The position numbers and the translations under genes were made by a program. A DNA stretch of 7,929 nucleotides from Myxococcales bacterium (GTDB lineage: Bacteria > Myxococcota_A > Bradymonadia > Bradymonadales > Bradymonadaceae), in contig SKNI01000174.1 of assembly GCA_007120615.1 (NCBI GenBank), forward strand, positions 1 through 7,929, given 5' to 3'. Positions 1-6,403 of the stretch are shown one piece after another. Each line of letters starts with the position of its first letter. Within the stretch, counting starts at the first letter, position 1. The notes under the pieces are model-generated. The model was not told the DNA's origin. It saw only the letters and a program-made list of their open reading frames with translations, and searched no databases.

Positions 1-2
1 AG

Positions 3-329
3 GCCCGCCGCGCGTATAACGCGGCAGTGCCCAGAGCTCTCGGGGAGGCCGAGCAGGTCGTGCAGCGTGCCGAAGGGTACGAGCTGCAGCGGGTCAACCG
101 GGCTCAGGGACAGGTCGCCCGGTTTAGCAATATCTACGACGAATATCTGGCGGCTCCCGAGATCACCAGACAGCGCATCTATCTGGAGACCCTGGGGGAT
201 GTACTCTCTCAGGTCGAAAATAAGGTCATCATCGATGAAAACGCCGAGAATATGATTCCCCTGCTTACCGGCGGAGGAATGGGGGCGGGAATCGGTGCCG
301 GTGCTGCTACGCAAAGAGGAGGTCAGTGA
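3..329 (+). CDS. hflK: HflK, SPFH-domain FtsH modulator (C-terminal part, cut by window start)
   Basis: The reading frame is open from base 3 to a TGA at 327-329, giving about 108 residues with no start inside the window, so this is the 3' end of a longer gene. The visible part has the HflK C-terminal pattern: an Ala/Glu/Arg-rich helix (GEAEQVVQRAEGYELQRVNR), then an RIYLETLGDVLSQV segment and the short strand KVIIDENAEN, ending in a Gly-rich tail (GGGMGAGIGAGAATQRGGQ). In the family, HflK is an inner-membrane protein with its SPFH domain in the periplasm. It assembles with HflC into a large cage around FtsH and limits FtsH proteolysis of membrane proteins. The identity is strongly supported by hflC following directly with overlapping stop and start codons. 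A GTG at 27 is in frame but lies inside the conserved region and is not a plausible start. Confidence 0.9.
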   Translation, partial: ARRAYNAAVPRALGEAEQVVQRAEGYELQRVNRAQGQVARFSNIYDEYLAAPEITRQRIYLETLGDVLSQVENKVIIDENAENMIPLLTGGGMGAGIGAGAATQRGGQ

Positions 330-1309
330 TGGGTTGGAAAGGAATTGTCGCAATCTCGGCAACGCTCACCATTATCATCACCCTGGCCGCCTCGATGGTC
401 ATCATCGACGAGAATGAACAGGCTGTGATCACCCAGTTCGGTGCCCCCATGGGAGAGCCCATCACCTCGCCTGGACTGTATTGGAAGACGCCATTTATTC
501 AGCGGGTTCATCGCTTCGAAAATCGCTATCTGGAGTGGAGTGGGGCCAGGAATCAGATCCCTACTCGTGACGAGCGGTTCATCTGGGTGGACACCTTTGC
601 CCGGTGGCGAATTGTCGATCCCCTTCGATTCTATCAGCGAGTTCTCGATGAACAGGGAGCGCAGTCCAGGCTCGATGATATCATCGACGGGGCAACCCGG
701 GATGTGGTGGCAAGCCACGACTTGATCGAAGTGGTGCGGTCCACCAATCGAGAAGCCGCAGCGGATGTGCGGTCCGAAGAATTAGAAGACGGAATCGATG
801 TCCCGGAGCTCGATATCGAAGAAGATCCGGTTCACACCGGTCTGGTTCACGTCGATCGAGGTCGAGGAGATCTGATGAAAGAGATCCTGGTGCAGTCGGC
901 AGCGCGGGCAGAAGATCTGGGGATCGAGGTCCTCGATGTTCGGTTTAAGCATATTCATTATAACGACGATGTTCAGCAGGAGGTCTTTGCTCGGATGATC
1001 GCCGAACGCCAGCGGATCGCGCAGAAATATCGATCCGAGGGCGAAGGGGAAGCGGCCAAGATTCAGGGTGAAAAAGAGCGCGAATTGCAGCGCCTGGAAT
1101 CCGATGCCTATCGTCGGGCTGAGGAGATCCGTGGTCGGGCAGACGCAAGCGCGGCGGCGATTTATGCCGAGGCCTTTGATGTGGACCCCGAGTTCTACCG
1201 GTTCATGCGGACCATGGAGACCTACGGTGATGTGATGGATGCCAATACCACGCTGATTCTGACAACGGAGAGCGACTTCTTTCAATATTTGAAAGACGCC
1301 GGAAACTGA
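329..1309 (+). CDS. hflC: HflC, SPFH/band-7 FtsH modulator
   Basis: A protein of 326 aa, close to the usual HflC length (about 330). Residues 5-26 form one hydrophobic N-terminal membrane anchor. The band-7 start (VIIDENEQAVITQFG) and an SPFH core with PGLYWKTPFIQRV and WVDTFARWRIVDP follow. Next come a variable acidic insertion around residues 145-175, the conserved GIEVLDVRFKHIHY strand, and a long charged coiled coil (AERQRIAQKYRSEGEGEAAK). The C-terminal signature DPEFYRFMRTMETY and the ending SDFFQYLK match E. coli HflC closely. I chose the ATG at 329 over the GTG at 326: GGAGG at 318-322 lies 6 nt from the ATG but only 3 nt from the GTG. The ATG overlaps the hflK stop (TGATG), implying translational coupling. 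Expected role: partner of HflK in the membrane complex that restrains FtsH. Confidence 0.95.
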   Translation: MGWKGIVAISATLTIIITLAASMVIIDENEQAVITQFGAPMGEPITSPGLYWKTPFIQRVHRFENRYLEWSGARNQIPTRDERFIWVDTFARWRIVDPLRFYQRVLDEQGAQSRLDDIIDGATRDVVASHDLIEVVRSTNREAAADVRSEELEDGIDVPELDIEEDPVHTGLVHVDRGRGDLMKEILVQSAARAEDLGIEVLDVRFKHIHYNDDVQQEVFARMIAERQRIAQKYRSEGEGEAAKIQGEKERELQRLESDAYRRAEEIRGRADASAAAIYAEAFDVDPEFYRFMRTMETYGDVMDANTTLILTTESDFFQYLKDAGN

Positions 1310-1327
1310 CGGCCCGAGTGGTTTTAC

Positions 1328-3880
1328 GTGAAAGAACTCCCCATTGATTCGATTCTCCCGGAGGTGGTCGCCCACCTTCGGGAGAATTCCGGTCTCGTCA
1401 TCGAGGCGCCGCCGGGAGCCGGAAAGAGTACGCGGGTGCCCCCGGCGATTCTAGACTCCGGGATCGCCGGGGACTCCATGATCGTAATGCTCGAGCCCAG
1501 GCGGGTGGCCGCGCGAGCGACGGCCCGGCGAATCGCTCAAGAGCGGGGAGTGCAGCTCGGAAAAGAGGTGGGCTATCAGGTTCGCTTCGACCGAAGAATC
1601 AGTGGGGAGACTCGTCTGGCGGTGATCACCGAAGGCATTTTGACGAGGCGTCTTCAGAGCGATCCCTTTCTGGAGGGCGTGGGCGTTGTGATCCTCGATG
1701 AATTTCACGAGCGCAGCATCCACACCGACCTGGCGATCGCTTTCTTAAAGGAAGTTCAGCAGGTGCGAGAGGACCTCAAGGTGGTCGTCATGTCGGCGAC
1801 GCTGGAGGCAAAACCCATCGCCGAATATCTGGGGGTTCCATCGGTCAAAAGCGAAGGGCGCACCTTTGATGTGACCGTCGATTATCTCGATAAGCCGCCG
1901 CAAGACCGCATCGAATATGAAGCGTCACGGGCGGTCCGAAGGTTTGTGGACAGTGACGATGATGACGGCGGTGATATCCTGATTTTTATGCCCGGTCGCG
2001 GCGAGATTCACGGCTGTCTGGAGGCGCTGGAATCCTGGGCCGAGGGTCGAGACATGGAACTCTTGCCGCTCTACTCGGCCCTTCCGGCAAATCAACAAGA
2101 TCGAGCCCTGGCCAGCGGCGGACCGAGAAAGGTGATCGCCGCGACCAATATCGCGGAGACATCACTGACCATCGAAGGCGTGACGTTGGTGATCGATTCG
2201 GGCAAAGTCCGCCAGATGCGCATGTCGCCGGCGAGCGGGCTTGATAATCTGGAGCTTGCCCATATCAGTATGGCTTCGGCAAAGCAGCGGGCCGGGCGTG
2301 CTGGTCGAGTTCGCGAAGGCCGCGCGATTCGGCTGTGGACGAAGGCTTTCGAACACCGTGTCGCTGACTACGATGAACCGGAGATTCGGCGAATCGATCT
2401 GGCTCCCGTGCTTCTGGAAGTGCTCGCCTGGAGCGGAGCGGACCCCGGTGAATTCGACTGGTTCGATCCTCCGCCGGCTCACGCCGTGGAGCATGGACTC
2501 AAATTGCTCGAAGATCTGGGCGCTGTGGAGGTCGGCCAATTTCAGCTGACGGACCGGGGAAAAGGACTGCTAGACCTTCCGGTTCATCCCCGGCTGGGGC
2601 GAATGCTTCTGGAGGGCGAGAAACGCAGCGTGGCAGAGCGAGCAGCCACGATGGCGGCGATTGTATCGGAGCGAGATTTCGTTCATTCCGTCGACGGTGA
2701 TGCGCCGGGAGGACGATCGGATCTCTTGGTGCGGGCCGAGTTGCTCGATGAGGTCGCATCCGGTCGAACCGGCCGGGCTCGAGGGCTTGGTTTTCGGGTA
2801 AACGTCGGTAGGGCCAGAAGAGTTCAGAAGACCAGTGAGCAGCTCAAGAAAATGGTGACAAAGGCGTTGGGCGGAACTGAGGAGGACGCGCTGCGAGCGC
2901 TTCTTCTCGGCTACCCGGATCGAATCGCTATGCGCCGCGAAGAGGGCGAAAATCGGTTCGTGATGGTCGGCGGAGAGCCCATGACGCTCGCACGGGAGAG
3001 CATCGTACGGGATGCACGGCTTATTGTGGCTCCTGTGGTCGCCGGGCAGACCCGGGACTGGAGGAATGTCGGCGGGGTCGATGCGCGCAGTCTGATTCGT
3101 CTGGCCAGCCGGGTAGAGGAAAAATGGCTGGAAGAGGAGTTCCCCCATCGGTTTCGCGATGAAGTTGAAGTGGATTTCGATGGAGACCGCGAGCGAGTCA
3201 TGGCCCGGCAGTTTCGATATTTCGACAATCTGGTATTGAGCGAGCAGATCGTCTCCACCGACCAAGTGGCGGACTCGCAGAAGGTCGCGGAATTACTCGC
3301 CAGACACGCACTGGAAGATGTTCCGCGGGCGTTTGGGTTGGACCAAGATGATCACCAATTTCTGCTTCGCTGGGAGTGCGCGAGGGAGTGGTTTCCGGAG
3401 GCTGAATTCCCCCGGTTGATGGTCGATGAGCAGAAGGGACTCGACTCCCAGAAGATCTGGAAACAACTTCTCTGGGGCCACCGATCGTTCGGGGATCTGC
3501 GACGGTTATCCCTGCCGTCGCTTCTGGGAGCTTATCTGAATTCAGAGCAGCGGCGACTGCTCTCCGAGGAGGTTCCACCGCGCTTAAAAGTACCCTCCGG
3601 GAGTCGCATTCGCTTAGAATATTCGATCGGCGGCGCTCCTGTTCTGGCGGTTCGGATCCAGGAGGTTTTCGGGTGGTCCCAGACCCCGAGGGTGGCCAGA
3701 GGATCGGTGGCGGTTGTGATGCATCTCTTAGCGCCCAATTATCGCCCGGCTCAAATCACAGATGATCTGGGCGGGTTCTGGGAGCGCACGTATCCGGAGG
3801 TTCGAAAAGAATTGCGAGCCCGCTACTCCAAGCATCCCTGGCCCGAAGATCCGGTTCGGGCCAGGGCGGTTTATAAATAG
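1328..3880 (+). CDS. hrpB: ATP-dependent helicase HrpB (DEAH/RHA family)
   Basis: An 850-aa protein, typical length for HrpB. Motifs appear in order: Walker A APPGAGKST (residues 27-35), Ia LEPRR (55-59), II DEFH (124-127), III SAT (156-158), IV-region LIFMPGRGEI, V TNIAETSLTI (273-282) and VI QRAGRAGR (320-327). A winged-helix/ratchet region follows, then the HrpB-specific C-terminal domain with VRIQEVFG, APNYRPAQITDDL and the diagnostic end TYPEVRKELRARYSKHPWPEDP. The start is the GTG at 1328, because the next Met lies beyond Walker A and the N terminus (ELPIDSILPEV) aligns with the family. The ribosome site is weak (GAGTGG, 1316-1321). It begins 18 bp after hflC, so co-transcription is likely. 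HrpB is a predicted 3'-5' nucleic-acid helicase; its physiological substrate is not settled in most bacteria. The gene converges with the His-rich gene, 2 bp between stops. Confidence 0.96.
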   Translation: MKELPIDSILPEVVAHLRENSGLVIEAPPGAGKSTRVPPAILDSGIAGDSMIVMLEPRRVAARATARRIAQERGVQLGKEVGYQVRFDRRISGETRLAVITEGILTRRLQSDPFLEGVGVVILDEFHERSIHTDLAIAFLKEVQQVREDLKVVVMSATLEAKPIAEYLGVPSVKSEGRTFDVTVDYLDKPPQDRIEYEASRAVRRFVDSDDDDGGDILIFMPGRGEIHGCLEALESWAEGRDMELLPLYSALPANQQDRALASGGPRKVIAATNIAETSLTIEGVTLVIDSGKVRQMRMSPASGLDNLELAHISMASAKQRAGRAGRVREGRAIRLWTKAFEHRVADYDEPEIRRIDLAPVLLEVLAWSGADPGEFDWFDPPPAHAVEHGLKLLEDLGAVEVGQFQLTDRGKGLLDLPVHPRLGRMLLEGEKRSVAERAATMAAIVSERDFVHSVDGDAPGGRSDLLVRAELLDEVASGRTGRARGLGFRVNVGRARRVQKTSEQLKKMVTKALGGTEEDALRALLLGYPDRIAMRREEGENRFVMVGGEPMTLARESIVRDARLIVAPVVAGQTRDWRNVGGVDARSLIRLASRVEEKWLEEEFPHRFRDEVEVDFDGDRERVMARQFRYFDNLVLSEQIVSTDQVADSQKVAELLARHALEDVPRAFGLDQDDHQFLLRWECAREWFPEAEFPRLMVDEQKGLDSQKIWKQLLWGHRSFGDLRRLSLPSLLGAYLNSEQRRLLSEEVPPRLKVPSGSRIRLEYSIGGAPVLAVRIQEVFGWSQTPRVARGSVAVVMHLLAPNYRPAQITDDLGGFWERTYPEVRKELRARYSKHPWPEDPVRARAVYK

Positions 3881-3882
3881 AC

Positions 3883-4224
3883 CTATTCCACAATTTCTAC
3901 GGGACCGTGATCGTCGCAGTGGTCGCCGTGAGGATGATGGAGGTGGCCGTCGACGATATAGTCGACGTGATCGCCGTGGGGCACCGCTTCGTGTCCGCAG
4001 CCAGGCCCGTGGACGTGGTCGGGATCGTGGTGATCGCAGGCGTGATCCGGGGTGCAGCGGTCCGGGTTCTTGTCGCTCACCGCGATTTTATGCTCTTTTA
4101 CTCCGTCCTCGGTCTGATGATGGAGGTGGCCGTCGTGAAGATAATCGATGTGACCGTTGTGTTTGATGGCGGTATGTCCGCAGTCGGGACCGTGCTCGTG
4201 ATCGTGGTTTTTATGATCTGACAT
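3883..4224 (-). CDS. His/Cys-rich two-repeat putative metal-binding protein
   Basis: A small protein of 113 aa with 26 His (23%) and 5 Cys, very Asp/Gly-rich, with no signal peptide or membrane segment, so probably cytoplasmic. Residues 9-36 and 70-97 are two copies of one 28-residue module, identical at 18 positions: HxHGPxCGHxAxxH, then HxDYxxDGHLHH. A less regular linker with CTPDHACDHHDPDH joins them, and the tail is HPHGDHCDDHG. The density and spacing of His and Cys argue for binding Zn, Ni, Co or Cu, as storage, buffer or metallochaperone. Single-module relatives of this type are, as I recall, common hypothetical proteins sometimes labelled as zinc-transport related; I cannot confirm a named family. 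The ATG at 4224 has GAGGA (4231-4235) 6 nt upstream. No transporter or metal-enzyme gene is visible nearby, so the metal is unknown. Confidence 0.85.
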   Translation of the reverse strand: MSDHKNHDHEHGPDCGHTAIKHNGHIDYLHDGHLHHQTEDGVKEHKIAVSDKNPDRCTPDHACDHHDPDHVHGPGCGHEAVPHGDHVDYIVDGHLHHPHGDHCDDHGPVEIVE

Positions 4225-4279
4225 ACTTCGTCCTCGTAGGGAGGGAAAGGTGGGAAAGCTAGAAATAGCGCCGAGATCT

Positions 4280-4307
4280 AATATAACAACGATGAACGAG
4301 AGAACAA
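4280..4307 (-). promoter_or_regulatory. Possible sigma70-type promoter of the His-rich gene
   Basis: Read on the minus strand, TTGTTC (4307-4302) and TATATT (4285-4280) are separated by 16 bases in a locally AT-rich patch. This would place the transcription start near 4273 and leave a leader of about 50 nt before the ATG at 4224. The -10 region overlaps TGTTATATTA (4288-4279), whose first seven bases match one half of a Zur-type operator; the other half is not well matched. Only composition and spacing support this. Confidence 0.35.
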
Positions 4308-4558
4308 GTTATCGTGCCCCAACTTCCTCAAAACCCATCACGCGACGACCTCTCAGACACTTCGACCATCTACAATCGATATCGCCCATCGTCTTTTCAC
4401 GCTCCAACTTCCTAAAAAACAGCGTCCGGCGACTTTTTAAATCGTCCAACCACTTCAAATGGGAGAGTGCAAGTTACCATCGCCGAGGAGAAGGGTGACC
4501 CCCGCGAATTCCATTGGCGCTGATGAGACGTGTCTCTTCTGAGCTGCGGACCGGGCCC
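4308..4558. other. Intergenic stretch with no recognisable gene
   Basis: This stretch separates the His-rich gene from the inverted-repeat element. The open frame 4250-4498 on the plus strand has no ribosome site worth the name, and its Ser/Arg/Thr-rich composition is that of non-coding sequence. I see no RNA gene, array or insertion-sequence end here. Confidence 0.5.
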
Positions 4559-4757
4559 CTCCGACCTCGCTTGCGCTCGGCCACCTCCCCGTCGGCCTGA
4601 ACTACGGCCGGCGGAGAGGATGATCGTCGGTTCTCTGTATCGCGTCTGGTTATTGGGTCGGCAAATCGAGGTGCCTCAACAAGCCCGCGTCAACCCTCTC
4701 CGGCGCCCTGCTTTAAAAGGGCGCAGGGGAGGTGGCCGAGCGCCAGCGAGGTCGGAG
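4559..4757. repeat. 199-bp element with 32-bp inverted arms and a four-way-junction fold
   Basis: The arms 4559-4590 and 4726-4757 are inverted copies matching at 31 of 32 bases. The left arm begins CTCCGACCTCGC and the right arm ends GCGAGGTCGGAG. Almost all of the interior near the arms is also paired. CGGCC/GGCCG (4593-4597/4606-4610) closes an 8-nt loop, CGGAGAGG/CCTCTCCG (4612-4619/4695-4702) closes a 75-nt inner segment, and GCGCCC/GGGCGC (4703-4708/4719-4724) closes a 10-nt loop. Only four bases (4591, 4592, 4611, 4725) are unpaired around the junction, so the element can form a compact four-way junction as RNA or a cruciform as DNA. No flanking target duplication and no coding frame are apparent. 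It could be a MITE, a REP/BIME-like palindromic repeat, or a structured RNA; I recognise no named family. Confidence 0.8.
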
Positions 4758-4768
4758 TTAGCTATAAG

Positions 4769-4822
4769 AAAGCCTCCAAGAGGATACAGACCGTGATCGG
4801 TTTGCATCCTCCAGGAGGCTTT
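4769..4822 (+). promoter_or_regulatory. Long interrupted hairpin before the transposase
   Basis: Three stacked stems face each other symmetrically. AAAGCCTCC (4769-4777) pairs with GGAGGCTTT (4814-4822) over 9 bp, GAGGAT (4780-4785) with ATCCTC (4806-4811) over 6 bp, and CAGACCG (4787-4793) with CGGTTTG (4798-4804) over 7 bp with one G-U, closing a TGAT loop. Small internal loops (AA opposite CA, A opposite C) separate the stems. There is no U-tract, so it is not a standard terminator, though it could stop or shield incoming transcription. Its 3' arm contains AGGAGG (4813-4818), which would be the ribosome site of the candidate leader ORF at 4829. Confidence 0.65.
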
Positions 4823-4828
4823 GATCAA

Positions 4829-4849
4829 ATGAAGCCTCCAAGTCGTTAA
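4829..4849 (+). CDS. Candidate leader peptide (six codons)
   Basis: ATG at 4829 followed by five sense codons and TAA (4847-4849) would encode MKPPSR. AGGAGG at 4813-4818 lies 10 nt upstream, a slightly long but usable spacing. The ORF runs through AAGCCTCC (4832-4839), the strand that pairs with the transposase ribosome site. A ribosome here would therefore break that hairpin. Its own ribosome site is in turn buried in the preceding hairpin. This is the layout of a translational attenuator, but such a short frame can occur by chance, and only position supports it. Confidence 0.3.
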   Translation: MKPPSR

Positions 4850-4893
4850 AAAAGACCGATAAGTCAATTTGCTGAACGTACAAGGAGGCTTCA
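4830..4893 (+). promoter_or_regulatory. Hairpin that hides the transposase ribosome binding site
   Basis: TGAAGCCTCC (4830-4839) is perfectly complementary over 10 bp to GGAGGCTTCA (4884-4893), which contains the GGAGG (4884-4888) of the transposase and ends at its ATG (4894). In this fold initiation would be blocked. The 5' strand can alternatively pair with GGAGGCTT of the previous hairpin (4814-4821, 10-nt loop), which would leave the transposase site free. Segments 1-4 can thus pair as 1:2 plus 3:4 (closed) or 2:3 (open). Limiting transposase translation through mRNA structure is known for other insertion sequences. Confidence 0.65.
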
Positions 4894-6162
4894 ATGTCCA
4901 AGGGTAAGTATAGCGCGCAAAATTTCCAAGCATGGTTTTCAAAAAAGTCCGATAACGGCTTCTCCGGCCAGGAGTTGGTCGTCGGGATCGATGTCTCCAA
5001 GATCGCGTTTTATGCCGCGGTAATGTCGGGGGGATGGAGAGACTTTGATGTGCTCTATTTTGAGCGCGATGATATCCCGGCCTTCATCGCCAGACTCTCG
5101 GAGTTGGACTTTGCCGGTGTCACGTTAGTGCTTGAGCCCACCGGCACCTACGGCGACGCCTTGCTCGATCAGGCACGGGAGGCCGGCTTCAAGCTCATTC
5201 GAGTCAGCGGAAGTGATACTCATAAGGCAAAAGCTCTCTTCGATGGCGTGCCCAGTATGCATGATGGTAAGGCGGCGTATACACTGGCCCGACTTTATCT
5301 GTGCGGCGTGGGTAATCAGTGGAAGCTCCGATGCGACGCCGACCGCGATCTTCGAGCTCTCGATGATCAGGCCGCCCACCTGCAGAAGATGGAGGGTCAA
5401 TTGGTCAATCCGCTTGAGGCTCATCTGGCCCGTCACTGGCCGGAGGTGACCGATTATCTCGATCTAAAGAGCGCTACATTATTGGAGCTGTTAAAGACCT
5501 ACGGCTCGCCGCAAGAAGTGGCGGCCCACAAAAAGAAAGCCCGGGCGCTGATGAAAAAGGTAGGAGGCCACTTTTTATGCCCTGACAAGATCGAGGCTGT
5601 GTTGCGATCGGCCGAGTCCACCATCGGCGTTTCACCGACCGTCTTCCAGATCGAGCTCTTACAATATTATGCGACCATGCTTCGAACACATATGAGGCGG
5701 TCAGCCGTGCTGAATCGACGCATCGAAGAGCTCTCACGACAAGATGAGCGACTCAAGAATCTGGCCGACTGGGCGGGAAAGCGCACCGCCCTGGCGATGG
5801 TCGCCCGGGTCGGTGATTTTACAGCCTATGAAGCTCCCCAGGGATTGGAGAATGGATTCGGCCTAACCCTGTGTGAACACACCACCGGTCAGACCCACCA
5901 GGATCGATCGGGCGACCATCTCGGACTGCTCTATATGATGGTCCTTCGCATGATCAGCCCGGTCACATCCATCTATTGTCCCATCGCCACGGCCTGGTAT
6001 GCCGAGCGCCTGGAGCGAAACGGCGGCATCAAAAAGAAAGCCCTCGTCGCCCTGATGCGAAAAGTGGTGCGCGCCTTATTCTGGGTAGCTCGTGGTGCCA
6101 CCTATGATCCCGAGAAGCTCTTCGATACCCGACGACTGCGACGACTCGGACACCTGATATGA
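4894..6162 (+). CDS. IS110-family transposase (DEDD recombinase)
   Basis: A protein of 422 aa. The N-terminal RuvC-like DEDD domain shows GIDVSK (Asp33), EPTGTYG (Glu81), the SDTHKAKAL segment (residues 107-115) and DGVPSMHDGKAA (Asp117, Asp124), the candidate metal-binding acids. A helical, coiled-coil-prone middle follows (around 255-290). The C-terminal Tnp-IS116/IS110/IS902 domain contains GKRTALAMVARVGDFTAYEAPQ, GFGLTLCEHTTGQ (residues 322-333) and GLLYMMVLRMI. In family members with LGLNLKERSSGK-type motifs the Ser before Gly is catalytic; here the aligned residues are Thr330-Thr331-Gly332, and the nearest serine is Ser339 in DRSGD. IS110 transposases insert or excise the element through a circular intermediate, guided by a bridge RNA. 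AAGGAGG (4882-4888) lies 5 nt before the ATG. The frame is intact with no stop or frameshift. Confidence 0.95.
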   Translation: MSKGKYSAQNFQAWFSKKSDNGFSGQELVVGIDVSKIAFYAAVMSGGWRDFDVLYFERDDIPAFIARLSELDFAGVTLVLEPTGTYGDALLDQAREAGFKLIRVSGSDTHKAKALFDGVPSMHDGKAAYTLARLYLCGVGNQWKLRCDADRDLRALDDQAAHLQKMEGQLVNPLEAHLARHWPEVTDYLDLKSATLLELLKTYGSPQEVAAHKKKARALMKKVGGHFLCPDKIEAVLRSAESTIGVSPTVFQIELLQYYATMLRTHMRRSAVLNRRIEELSRQDERLKNLADWAGKRTALAMVARVGDFTAYEAPQGLENGFGLTLCEHTTGQTHQDRSGDHLGLLYMMVLRMISPVTSIYCPIATAWYAERLERNGGIKKKALVALMRKVVRALFWVARGATYDPEKLFDTRRLRRLGHLI

Positions 6163-6189
6163 TCGCCACAATGAACCCCGTTTTCATCT

Positions 6190-6403
6190 CCATATCCCGG
6201 ATCAAGGCGCTCATCTCGTTCGCATCCCGGAGTAGATACCCGATATGGCTAAATCAGAGCTGCCCACCGGCATGACTCTCAACAACAGGCTCGGTAGATC
6301 CCGGTGATTGCGAAGTCGAACTCGTTCCCTCCCCAACGGGAAAGGCATTGCCACATGGAAAACCCGAACTTTGCGCATTTCGCAAAAGACAGGTTTTCTG
6401 TGT
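6190..6403 (+). ncRNA. Candidate IS110/IS1111 bridge RNA (multi-hairpin region)
   Basis: This gene-free region after the transposase can fold into several stem-loops. CCATATC/GATATGG (6190-6196/6242-6248) and CACCGG/CCGGTG (6265-6270/6301-6306) each close large loops. TTCCC/GGGAA lies near 6316-6332. The best structure is 6353-6403, with a 12-bp outer stem (two G-U), a symmetric internal loop of 5+5 nt (6365-6369, 6387-6391), a TTTGCG/CGCAAA inner stem and a 5-nt cap. A stem opening into an internal loop and capped by a hairpin is how bridge-RNA target- and donor-binding loops look. In the IS1111 subgroup the RNA lies downstream of the transposase, as here. ATCCCGG is present three times (6194, 6224, 6298). 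Ends are arbitrary and no promoter is identified; in the IS110 subgroup the RNA would instead lie in 4769-4893. Confidence 0.45.

Noticed and set aside
2570..3265. Long minus-strand ORF (231 codons) inside hrpB.
   Set aside because: The hrpB frame has all helicase motifs and the diagnostic C terminus on the plus strand. The opposite frame shows no recognisable protein features.
3907..4221. Plus-strand ORF rich in Val and Met opposite the His-rich gene.
   Set aside because: It is the antisense shadow of repeated His, Asp and Gly codons. The minus-strand frame has the ribosome site and the meaningful duplicated module.
3883..4224. Repeated short segments suggesting a CRISPR-like or tandem DNA repeat.
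   Set aside because: The two repeats are coding modules that differ in many third-base and spacer positions. There is no regular repeat-spacer array.
4250..4498. 82-codon plus-strand ORF in the gap after the His-rich gene.
   Set aside because: It has no convincing ribosome site and its Ser/Arg/Thr-rich composition is that of non-coding DNA. It also crosses the likely promoter of the opposite gene.
4559..4757. Integron attC site or tRNA-like gene.
   Set aside because: No GTTRRRY/RYYYAAC boxes sit at the ends and no integrase is present. The fold lacks tRNA arm lengths and the conserved D- and T-loop bases.
4769..4822. Ordinary Rho-independent terminator.
   Set aside because: The stem is long and perfect enough, but it is followed by GATCAAATG rather than a T run, and it shares its arms with the transposase ribosome-site hairpin.
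4530..4942. Overlapping frames on both strands across the palindromic element and the IS control region.
   Set aside because: They are Arg/Pro-rich by-products of the inverted arms and overlap the structured region and the transposase start.
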